From Paraconiothyrium sp. Pb-2020 (Eukaryota > Ascomycota > Dothideomycetes > Pleosporales > Didymosphaeriaceae), in the NCBI GenBank assembly GCA_022419385.1, contig JAJUBI010000001.1, positions 2,480,001 through 2,544,000 of the forward strand: a stretch of DNA of 64,000 nucleotides. Reading direction: 5' to 3'. A program made the position numbers and the translations under genes. Below, piece by piece: positions 10,186-19,865 of the stretch (positions within the stretch are counted from its first letter, which is position 1; each line of letters starts with the position of its first letter). The notes below the pieces were generated by a model. It had not been told where the DNA came from and ran no database searches. It was given only the letters and a program-made list of their open reading frames with translations.

Positions 10186-12096
10186 CTACTCATCTACGTA
10201 GAAGTAAACACACCGTAACGTCTTGCCCTTCTTGTTGGGGCCTTGCTCCCAGGTCGGCGACGCCGGCCGTGACAGGTTGACTGGCGTTCCTCCGGCCGAG
10301 GGCGGGGCGGAGGCGAAGTATTGGTTTTGTTGCATCTGTGAGAGGTCTGTACCGTTGGCCATCCAGGCGAAGTTGAAGTTGTCCAGTGATTGTGGACGAG
10401 GAAGACCATGTGACTCGCCGAATCCCATCTGCGTCGTTGGACTGAGCATTGGGGTGTCGTAGTGGCTGTGGCCGCGTTGATGTCTTGCATATGCAGGGGC
10501 ATTTGTTGATGAAGCAGCTTGGAATGCGACTGGAGGGTAGCGAGCTTGCTGTGCTAATGTTGGCATTGGTTGGGCCATAGGCTGTGCCATTGAATGTGGC
10601 ATCGGTTGAGCCATTGAGTTTGGTATTGATTGAGCCATTGAGTTTGGTATTGATTGAGCCATCGCTTGTGGAATCGCTGGGGACATAGACTGCGAAATAC
10701 CTTGGCCGAACGAGGTGTCCATGGGCGAGATGGGAGAGGTAAACTGTGACGATACAATGGGCGTTGTGGGCTGCGAGTAGTTTAGACCGTAATTCTCTGT
10801 GAATTGATACATAGGAACGACCACGTTCGATTGTTGATGGTGATACTGGTGCAAGCTGTATCCTTGAGGGATCGCGAGGGGCTGCGGGAGTGCGTCGGCA
10901 GACGGCTCCTTGTTCTTGTGGTCGTCCGTAATATGGAAGACATCCGAAATGTGTTGCGCAAGCATGGTCTCTCCCAGCCTGAAGGTGAAAATGACGCGAT
11001 AGCCCATAGGCGACTTCTCTTCTTGATGTCGGCAATAGCATGTTATGCGCATCGCGAATTCGACCTGGCGAGCACGTGGTGAGAAGTGACCCTCTCCATC
11101 TACCTCTTTGAACTTCCTGTGTTCCTTTTCGTTGATCATGATGACGCGGTCGTTCTCGTAAGTGAGATACTCTTCTTCGTCCTCACCGCGCTTCTTCTTG
11201 CGGTCGTATCGCTTGCGCTCGCGCTCTTTGCAGCCGTCGCAGATGAGTACTTGTCCTCCATTCTGCGGATGCGATGGATCATCCTTGTCCAGTTCGGTGA
11301 GGGGGGTACCTTCAGGTCTGCGGGGGATCTTTTCGGTGCCCGCGGCTCGCCGCAGAGCTCTTTCGCGATCCTGTGGGTTTTCGATGGCGGTGGCGCAGAC
11401 CAGATAGACATCCATCAGCAGCACACCGCCCTTTTGCTCGATCTCTTGCCTCTCTTCCTCGCTGGCGAAATGCTTGGGCTTGGCGAGCGCTTTGCGCGGG
11501 AACCTAACGTGCTCCACATTGTCGAGAGGGTCGATGGTGAGGGTCATCTTGATCTGGGTTTCGGCACGGGTCTTGGTCCTGTCCGGTATCATGGACACCT
11601 GGGGGGCGTCTCTTGACTGCGGAATGAGGATCGCGTCTGGTGCATACGCCGGGTTCCACATGTCGGGTCCCTCGGGCGCGTCGGGCTCTTTCTTGAGAAC
11701 CGGAGCGGCAGCCCCTGGTGAGCTGACGGAGCTCTGGTCGCGAATAAACTCACCTGGAGAGTTGGACTGGCTGAAAATGATGTCGGTGGCGGGCGAGGGG
11801 GTGTTGGTTGCCATAGGGGAGTCACCCATGTTGAGGAACTGCTCATACGGCTCGACGGAGCCCTGCTTGATGGACGACGTCCACTGGCCCCGGAGGTCGA
11901 CGCCGGAGTCGTGCGCATTGAGCTCCTGGTAGAATTGGCTGTTGGAGGCATTGGACGAGATGTCAAGGTCCTCGAGCAAGATGCTGGTGGTGTGCTGCAG
12001 GTCCTCGGGATTGACGGTGACGTTTGGAAGGGGGACTTGGAAGAAGGTGCCGTCGGCGGCAGAGAAGAAGTGGTCGTCACCTGGAGGGCCGTCCAT
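10186..12096 (-). CDS. Spt23/Mga2-like DNA-binding domain protein without IPT, ankyrin or membrane segment
   Basis: A single-exon 636-aa protein. Residues about 175-400 match the DNA-binding region of the Spt23/Mga2 family: TKTRAETQIKMTLTID, the PRKALAKPKHF stretch, NGGQVLICDGCKERERKR, ARQVEFAMRITCYCRHQEE, GYRVIFTF and ITDDHKN. In yeast these proteins are membrane-anchored activators, released by Rsp5 and the proteasome, that control fatty-acid desaturase genes. The usual downstream IPT/TIG domain, ankyrin repeats and C-terminal membrane helix are missing. The protein ends soon after a PASPTWEQGPNKKGK segment that in full-length relatives, as I recall them, precedes the IPT region. The DNA beyond the stop (9.4-10.2 kb) shows no IPT coding sequence. 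A Met/Ala/Gln/Ser/Pro repeat lies at about residues 450-515. It could be a short paralogue or a truncated gene. Confidence 0.82.
   Translation of the reverse strand: MDGPPGDDHFFSAADGTFFQVPLPNVTVNPEDLQHTTSILLEDLDISSNASNSQFYQELNAHDSGVDLRGQWTSSIKQGSVEPYEQFLNMGDSPMATNTPSPATDIIFSQSNSPGEFIRDQSSVSSPGAAAPVLKKEPDAPEGPDMWNPAYAPDAILIPQSRDAPQVSMIPDRTKTRAETQIKMTLTIDPLDNVEHVRFPRKALAKPKHFASEEERQEIEQKGGVLLMDVYLVCATAIENPQDRERALRRAAGTEKIPRRPEGTPLTELDKDDPSHPQNGGQVLICDGCKERERKRYDRKKKRGEDEEEYLTYENDRVIMINEKEHRKFKEVDGEGHFSPRARQVEFAMRITCYCRHQEEKSPMGYRVIFTFRLGETMLAQHISDVFHITDDHKNKEPSADALPQPLAIPQGYSLHQYHHQQSNVVVPMYQFTENYGLNYSQPTTPIVSSQFTSPISPMDTSFGQGISQSMSPAIPQAMAQSIPNSMAQSIPNSMAQPMPHSMAQPMAQPMPTLAQQARYPPVAFQAASSTNAPAYARHQRGHSHYDTPMLSPTTQMGFGESHGLPRPQSLDNFNFAWMANGTDLSQMQQNQYFASAPPSAGGTPVNLSRPASPTWEQGPNKKGKTLRCVYFYVDE
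10560..10690 (-). repeat. In-frame tandem repeat encoding MAQSIPNS/MAQPMPHS units
   Basis: Within the Spt23/Mga2-like gene, short imperfect units of about 24 bp repeat, including two identical MAQSIPNS units followed by MAQPMPHS and shorter MAQP units. This is a site for replication-slippage length variation. Confidence 0.75.
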
Positions 12097-12197
12097 GGCG
12101 GGCGCTGTAGTGTGATGGTTAGGAATAGAAGCTAGCTCTTGCGCAATGCGGAAATGCAGGGTGCGGCGCGGCGGCGGGCGAGAGCTTGCGCCCGTGA

Positions 12198-12205
12198 TTT
12201 ATATA
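12198..12205 (-). promoter_or_regulatory. TATA box of the Spt23/Mga2-like gene
   Basis: TATATAAA on the minus strand lies about 102 nt upstream of the ATG at 12096, a normal spacing for a fungal TATA promoter. Confidence 0.55.
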
Positions 12206-15200
12206 CCCCAAGGCCCCAGAGGAGTCTCCAGAGGGATATTGGCAAGCAGCGGCGAGGGGAAGGCGCGATGGGACGGACTGCGGTAACGACGGTGGCCGCT
12301 TGATAGTGTGCTGGGCTCCTGGGAGAGGGGTATGCGGCGGCGGGCGCAGGCGCGCTTCCGTGGGTGAGCAGGTGGGTCTTGCGGTCGCAGCGGGCTTGGG
12401 GCAGCGGGCGGCTTGGGACGACTTTGTATCGACCTCGGGCGAGCACAGTTGCTCGGGGAGGGAGTCGAGGGGAGATATGGGGTGCTGCACCATGGCTGGC
12501 CGGGCCTGGGTATTTCTCTTTGCTAACAAGCCTGACCCCACTCACCCGTCGCTCACCGTGCTAAACGTCAGATCATCATCCCTGCCGCCTGTGCGCAAGC
12601 GGAACACACCCCGACCGGAGCGTTTGTACAAGTACATGCGAGGCTTTGGCTGCGCGGGCTGCACCGCCGGGCCCCGCCTGTTCTCGCGCTGCCCTCGGCC
12701 GCCTGGCGCGCGTCAGCCGGCGGTCCAGAGGCGGTCGCGCGGGCGCCCATCGTGAGGCCGGCGCTGAGGACGCGCAGAGGGCCCCCGCCGCGGACGCCAG
12801 GCGGCGGGAGATGTACACTGTACAGTGCCTCGAGCGCATGGGGCACCGCATGGGCTGCTCGTCTAGGTGCAGAGTTTGCGACTCCCTCCAGCCGCCAGCC
12901 CAGCCAGGCCTCGCACACTGACAGGCGCTCGCCGGCGGGAATTGTCGGCGGCGCTGCAGTGCGACGCGACCGTTGTGCCCTTCATCTAAACGTGCAGCCA
13001 TGCGTGCGGCGTATCGCTGGGCCCTGCAAATCATCCTGTACGATGCCGTCGAGCACGACCCAGCCTGCTCTCCGCAATGCGCCGTCTCCAGCAGTAGTTC
13101 TGAAGGCGGACTCGCGCCAACTGACGACGACTGCGCGGCCAGGCGGACCCCCCTCCGTCGCCGTCCACCCATCTGGGTTCACCTCAGAGCTGCCACCCAC
13201 TTGGGCATGGAGCTGCACCGCTATCGTCGCATGCCCTGTCGTCCCTGGTAAAACTCTGCACTCGGCTTGGTGTTATTCGCGCATTCGCCTGCGTCACAGA
13301 ACACCGACCCTTTCCTCAATCACCCGCTATTACTGTCGACGAGCACCCCAGGAACCACCCTCTCCGCTAGTCCCCGCCTCCGGTGGCAATCGTCTCGCAG
13401 AGTTTCTCGGGACACCATGTCGGGCCTCCGCCTGTCTGATGTGCCAACGTTATCGGAGGCCTCGTCATTGGCTCCTAGTCGGCGCATTCCCGTGCACGGC
13501 ATGCCGAGCTCTTGGACGCCGTGGCACTGAATCACGCCCTCGTGGTGCCGAAGTCACTCAATTCACTGACAGAACGTCTGATAAACCCGCACATTCCTCT
13601 GTTGCATCAGGTAGAAGCTGCCATGTCCATGGTGCCTTCCTGTCCTCGTCGCGCCCGAGTAATTGATGCTACCAAGTTTCCAAACCACTGCGCCTTCACT
13701 CTCAACAATGTTTATTTCCTACCCTTACATCACCCTCAGTAGAGCAACTGTCCTCTGGGAACTTTCGACCTATCGTCAGGGCCCGCCACAGGGCAGTCCC
13801 TCAAGATCGGCATCCTATGTAGGACTGGCCTGTAAAACAAACCGCTAACGGTACACCATCGGTCAAGTGCGTTCTGACAGCTGCGTGGTTCTGTACGTTC
13901 TGTAATAGCATCGCAGCCAACATGAGAGGTCGCTCGGCACACTGACCGATTGTTCTCCCTACCCCCACGGCTCTGGATCCGCCCGGTGCGGTGTCAAGCC
14001 CATCACGCGTGCTGCTCGAAACGTCAATATTTATAGTATCATCGCGACCAACTTTCGGCGAGGGGACGGTCGTGGTCATGCGGCACATAGTGCTCGAAAT
14101 CTACCACGGAATCCTCCTCACGTGTGCTCGTTCTGGGACATGACCCCGAGCCACAATACGTAAACACGTCTGCATCGAGCTGAATTCGCAGTCTTTTTAC
14201 TCGCCGCTGGGTGTTATGTGTGGGATGAAGTCGAAACAAACTGCAGTGCCTGGTGCAGCACATGGAGCTAGTCCCAGCAACCGTGGTTCCTTAACCGCTC
14301 CTCGGCCCAAGGACGGGACAAGTAATAAAGCTTAGCACAACTCTTCCCATGGTACGGACGACGGCTCCGCAGAGTACCCTCCAAGATGATGCCACACGCG
14401 CATAGTGTACATGGTGTCTACAAGGGCTAATATTTTACTTAGGAAGGAACGGTCGACTTCAACGTCAATCCCCTTGGCCATTTCAACCCAATAATGCTGT
14501 CCGCAATTGCACTCTATAAGACGGGCTCTCGATGAAATCCAGCGCCACGGAAGACGACCTACATGCGAAGCCCTCCTCCGCAGCGTATCCAATCACGGCT
14601 CAAGCAATCAAACTGCCTCGTGTCGGTCCACTCAACTCGAGCATGTCCCACTGCTTCACCGTTGAGAAAGGAATCATTCAGACAACGGCGATGCGCTACG
14701 ACGTCGATCGCAATCTCTTCCAGCAATCCTGCCAAGCTCAATCAGTCTTCCGAATACGCATGATGATGCTGATGCGCCAGAGCCCGATAGCAGTGCGCCG
14801 CGTTGTGTAACAGCGGCTAGCAGGGTGTGTTCGATATGTCGCTTCCAGGTGCAGCGTCAGTCGAATGGCAACGACAGCATACGATATCTAACTAAATTTC
14901 CAGGCATGTTATGGGGCATATCTACCCAGCATACGTAATGTAGTCTCAGAGAGTTTCGGCCGGCGTCACAGCAATAATTGCGATTTGGACGTCGAGTCTT
15001 TTCCCCGACTTGGCTACCGAAAGGGTTCAACGAGGGGAACACTTGCAATATCGTGAGGTCACTTCTATACGGCTTGATCGGTGGGCACGAGCCTTTTGCA
15101 CGAGTGGGGACAAGTTTCCGTTCCAATGCCTTGCAGTATGGGCGAGTCCTTGCGCACCCCATCTGGTGTCGTCCACTCGGTGAGGATACTAGCAAAAGAG

Positions 15201-18200
15201 AGCGACACTTGACTGCTTACCGCTCGCGAAGTCAATGCAATCGGTATGAGGTGGAATCCCTCAAGCCAGCAGCAAGCACTGTCTGATCGGTGAGCCCACG
15301 AAAGTTTCCAGAGTTTCACACGAGCTTCTAAGCGGGGAAGACGATGCGAGGGCTTTAATCTCCGCGTCTAACCTGAAACGCACCTGCCGTTTCCAATGGG
15401 TTTGCTGTTGAGTTTGGCCCTCCCGTTGATTGCCAGATTCTGGACCTGTGTGGGCACTTTCCCCATGCCTGCGGCCTCGCCCGGAGCACCAATCTACAAC
15501 TTCCATGTAATCGGCCTTTGCATTATCGATTCCGGTATCGAACCTTGCCTGGGATTCGCCCGACCGAGTTATGTCGAACTGCTCGCAGGAGGCGTACACC
15601 ACAGACCCACATTACAGACCGATGCCAGACAACGCTCGTCCACACGTCCGTTATCAACAACTACAGCAATAACACGACACCGTTAAGACAGCGTGCACCC
15701 TAGCCTCTGCAGTCTGGAACGGAGGAAGACGCTGCGTCAAGGGGCGCTGGGCAACCGACCAATAGCTCTTGCTTGCGGCGCACACCATCTTTCACCCCCG
15801 CACCTGCACTTCTGCGCCCAAGACACGCCGCGATGCTGCAACAATCGCTTGACCCTGTCCTCGCTTAAGGATGTGCAGCGGTCGTGCATCCAGACGCAGC
15901 GCATCCTTGCCTTTGCCTGGTTCCGTTTCCTTCCCTTCTCATTACGGCCGGCAAACCGTGCCTTCCTCAACTGCATACGTCCGATCCAACGCTCCAGGGT
16001 GTCTATAACCTGTCCTTATCCTGGTGTGTCGATTCTATCAATCACCCACGACATCACACACTCAATTACGAATATGCTCCACCCAGACGGGCTGTCGTTG
16101 TGCTGGGATGTTCCGTCTTCGACGCTACACACGCCAAACCGAACCCTCCAGCGGAACCTACTTTTAGCGCGTGCAGTGTGAGGCCACTGTTGCAGTAGCC
16201 TTCCTTCGCATCTGTCTTGGAGCAGGCGTAGCAACTCTGTACTCCCAGCGCTTGACCAAGTGAGTGTTCTCGGTTTCAAGGCTCGCATCCTCCAGGCTTA
16301 GCCTACTCGTCATGCAGAACCTCGTCTCAACGAGAACAATCGCGTATTTTCCCGGGGGAAGGTTTTCCGCTGCCATCATCATCGCGACTCTTCACAATAG
16401 TCCCGTACGATAGCCAAGCCAGGTCAACTTCGAAGAATCGTTCAGCCTCCGCAACCCGAACGCCACATCGGTCGAGATCGGGCTCTTCGCGTTACCAACG
16501 CCATCACTCTTGCCCAGACGCCGCGGGCACGGGAGTGTTAAGAAAGCCCCCCGCCAATTGCTGACAACAGCAGTGCGCCTTTCTCTCCGCAAGCTCCCAC
16601 TGGTGTGCGCGGTTGCGTAGTGCCGGCTATCGTGATCTTGCCTGGGCATGACTAAACCATCTCTTATCCCACGCCACCTCTTAAGCTCTCATCGGCAGGC
16701 GGTCGTCATTCCGCGCAATACTAGAGCAGAAGCTCTCTGTCCTTCGTTGCGTTGTTTGTACGAGACTCACTGAATAGGGCCCGTCGGGCGGTTCCGAATT
16801 TTGGCTCCGAGCGCCGCTCCGCGTATGCAAAGTCGAACGCGGGTTTGGTGGAGATAGTCTCGAGACGGGTTGCTCAGCGGTGCACGGGGAGTTGTAGAAG
16901 TACTTGCGTCGAGGTACCGGTACAAGTCACATGGACGCCATTACAAGTCAGGCGGGTGCAATTTTCCCTCGGTTAGCCGTATTTCTGACTCGCAATGTCG
17001 CGCGGACAGGGCTTAGGGAGAGGTGTTGCGGATCGTGCCGTGGGTAGAGCATGAAGGTTTACCCGGGGCGGATGCCGATGGCGCTGCCGTGGACTGCTTC
17101 AGGCCTGAGGGCACTGTTCATTGGCGGATGCTGGACACCGGCGAGGTCTAGAACGCGCGAAAGCTGCTTAATCAGACCTGGTATATACTCGGATGTATGC
17201 CAGGCGATGGGGCTCGTAACGAAGTTTAGTTGAGCCTCGCGCCGGCGGCTCTCAGTATACACCTACTATGATACTAGTTCGTCTTCACTTACCACACCCG
17301 GCCCCGAAACATCACTGCGTTGTACGAAACGGTAGAGAAGGTTCGAGGCATGAATGAGCTGGCATGTACATGCTGTCGGTCGTCGGATACTGGACTGATT
17401 GATGATTTACAGTCTGAAGCAAGAACTGACAGTGGTAACAGATGTGTGTACGCTGGGAGTATTCACCCAGCGATGACTTTCTTCACGAAGAAAGAAGCGC
17501 ACAGGCTTCTATCCGATGAACGGCCGCCTTCCACGGACTCTTCAGCCCTTAACCAACTCCGAGTAGTATGATTCGACGAGGGTGGCCTCTAGGCAACTAC
17601 GTTACGTTGGAGCTGCCTTTGGATTTGGTGTTGAGCTCGGAATCATGTCAATTTGCTCGCGGAAGACTAACGGTGGACTGGGTACCATCTTCTAAAATAA
17701 ATAGATTTGTTCCTGTTCACTGAGCATCGACCTACTTGAGTCTTCTCTCGCTGGAGTCGGAGGAGATGATTCAGGGACCGGCTCATGATCTACCGATGGT
17801 ATTGGGTTGTGAGGGATAGCATGTTTGTCGTACCGAATAGACAGCACTTGAGCAGTTGTTTGAGTGTAACGTATCATAATACTGGCCATGGTGGGCACCT
17901 TCTTCGCAATGGTAATCCTGCAATAGTAGTCCTGCACTGTGTAGGATTCGCGGCCCCAATTCTCTTCTGTAATACTATTGTTTATCTAGTACAATAAAGA
18001 CTGATAAATTCTGTGTTTGATAATTACCTCTTTCAGCTTAGTGGGGGCCACGAATCCTCCACCTTGGACAAGGCACTTCTGGTTACACGGCGGCAGGTGC
18101 TACAAACTGTATACATGCGGCGCGCGCTGCCTCTCTTCCCATCACTCACAAACAGCACCGAATTTGCACCTGGGCCTTAATCGAAAGACCATAAGCAGCA
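12206..18200. other. About 6 kb without a recognisable gene
   Basis: The first kilobase is GC-rich; the rest is mixed. The longest ORF (12752-13666, plus, 304 aa) is Arg/Pro/Ser-rich, has no domain and faces equally long antisense ORFs, so it looks like chance in GC-rich DNA. I found no transposase, reverse transcriptase, terminal repeats, tRNA or splice-linked exons of a known family. The region may hold promoter DNA, lineage-specific genes or strongly decayed elements; the sequence alone does not decide. Confidence 0.5.
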
Positions 18201-19163
18201 ATGCCATCCTTCATGACACTGCCTCGCGAGATCCGCGACCAAATCTGCACCTGCGCTATCCTCTTATCGGACACATCTCCCGATACCACTCGTCCCTCCA
18301 AAGAGCTTATCGAAAAGCGCGTTCAGCCCGCAACTCCTAGTTTGGACGCCTGGAGTAAGGTCGTTTTATACCTTCCCAAACCCCCAAACACTTGCACCAC
18401 CTCGCTCCTGCAGACCAACAAACAGCTTTACGCGGAGACGCTCGCGACCCTGGATCGTCTCGCGGCAAATCCGCCGGATTATGCATTGGACCTCATTATT
18501 CTGGACGAGAGCTTGCTCCTGCCGACCTGGACTAGCGTGCCCGTAACCACAAACCGCGTCGACACCGTGCATGTATCATTTCGCATATCCGGTGCCTACG
18601 AGAACAGAAAGAAGCATCGAAAGCTCGGATCTTACCAAGGCTTCAGGGGCGGCGACGGCGCAGGCCCGGCAATGGGATGGCAGCTGTATGCTGTTCTGGA
18701 GCGCTTCATCAAGGCGGGTGCGCGCGGTGAGACAGGGAGTCCAAATACGCACATGCACGTTACAGCGAAGTGTATACGCATTGATGTCCAGACGCCTCTT
18801 GTTTTCGGGGTCGAGCGCTTTGGGGAATGGCCGAGCGATGTATCTGGCCGAAGAAAGTCGGAAGGGGGTATTCACGTACTAGAACCTGACTATCTGGTGG
18901 CTTTCGTACTGAGCCATCTGAATGGTTTGCTAGGAGGACTAGATTATGAGTGGTTCAAGTATGGGCAGATTCTGTTCGAGCATGTAGACCTGATTGTGGT
19001 GTGCAAAGATGGGGTAGAAGAAACGAGGTTGGATGTTGCGACGATGCTGAAAGAACTGGGTGATATATCTGATCGACGCTCTTCTCTGGAGCAATATGGG
19101 AACTACAAGGAGGATACAATGCGGCTGAGGAAAGAACGGGGACTGAAGGTGTTGGACGAGTGA
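18201..19163 (+). CDS. Hypothetical protein with N-terminal LPREIRDQI motif
   Basis: A single-exon 320-aa protein. The N-terminus (MPSFMTLPREIRDQIC) matches the degenerate F-box-like LPxEIRxxI start common to a large family of uncharacterised Pezizomycotina proteins, followed by TSLLQTNKQLYAETL, the usual second block. No transmembrane segment or catalytic motif is visible. Members are often called F-box-domain or 2EXR-like proteins; the function is unknown. It lies 0.7 kb upstream of the repeat-peptide gene on the same strand, with no sign of co-function. Confidence 0.75.
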   Translation: MPSFMTLPREIRDQICTCAILLSDTSPDTTRPSKELIEKRVQPATPSLDAWSKVVLYLPKPPNTCTTSLLQTNKQLYAETLATLDRLAANPPDYALDLIILDESLLLPTWTSVPVTTNRVDTVHVSFRISGAYENRKKHRKLGSYQGFRGGDGAGPAMGWQLYAVLERFIKAGARGETGSPNTHMHVTAKCIRIDVQTPLVFGVERFGEWPSDVSGRRKSEGGIHVLEPDYLVAFVLSHLNGLLGGLDYEWFKYGQILFEHVDLIVVCKDGVEETRLDVATMLKELGDISDRRSSLEQYGNYKEDTMRLRKERGLKVLDE

Positions 19164-19865
19164 GTTGGCATCTCTCAAGTCTGGGCTAATCTCATCCCAC
19201 TGCTGCTTGGATGGACTTAGTGCGCCGAATGTCAAACCTTACTCAGGTACTTGACAATCCTAGAGCTGGATGATATGTATACTAGCTTCTGTAGTGATCA
19301 TTTCTTACGACTGAAGAAGATTTGGGCACCTCGGGCATGTTTCAGCTTATTGAACGCCTTCTTGAGACGACGCAACACACGCTCTGGATGTACATGTGTT
19401 AGTGACACTCCTTTACGAGGTTTACGCTTCTTGCAGGCACTGGGTCTCCACTAGGTCCTCTCTTCATCATCATGACTTAAGCTATAACATGTGATTCGAT
19501 CGAATGCAAACTTTGTCGTCTACTTCTTTTCATCGCATGCTCTTTCTCGCGGCTCGATTAAATTTAGGGACAGCACTTCAGCACAGTCTTACAATTTGGC
19601 CATCAGAATGCGCACACCTGATAGCTACGAGTATTGAAGCGCTTGAGCGGTTGCCGCAGCAATCAGTCTACAGCAATTACGTAGCACCACCTTGTTTTTC
19701 TCTCACTTTTTACTCTCTCTGGCTCTGCCCTCCGCCCTCAGTACTTCGTCAGCCAACGTACAAACTTTCTTGAAACACCCACACACCTTTTCCCTCTCTC
19801 TTCTTCCTTCTACACTTCAGAACAATTCCTCTGCCAAAGGCTCACATAATCTGATACCCATCACA
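19164..19865. promoter_or_regulatory. Upstream region of the secreted repeat-peptide gene
   Basis: These 702 bp separate the hypothetical gene from the repeat-peptide gene. The last 170 bp are pyrimidine-rich (CT tracts, typical of fungal promoters and 5' UTRs) and remain open in the frame of the downstream gene, but the signal peptide places the true start at 19866. No other feature was recognised. Confidence 0.45.

Noticed and set aside
12752..13666. A 304-codon plus-strand ORF
   Set aside because: Arg/Pro/Ser-rich chance composition in GC-rich DNA, long ORFs also on the opposite strand, no domain, no signal peptide.
15530..15560. Second B-box-like sequence on the minus strand
   Set aside because: The 5-bp T-stem does not pair and no A-box or anticodon arm was found.
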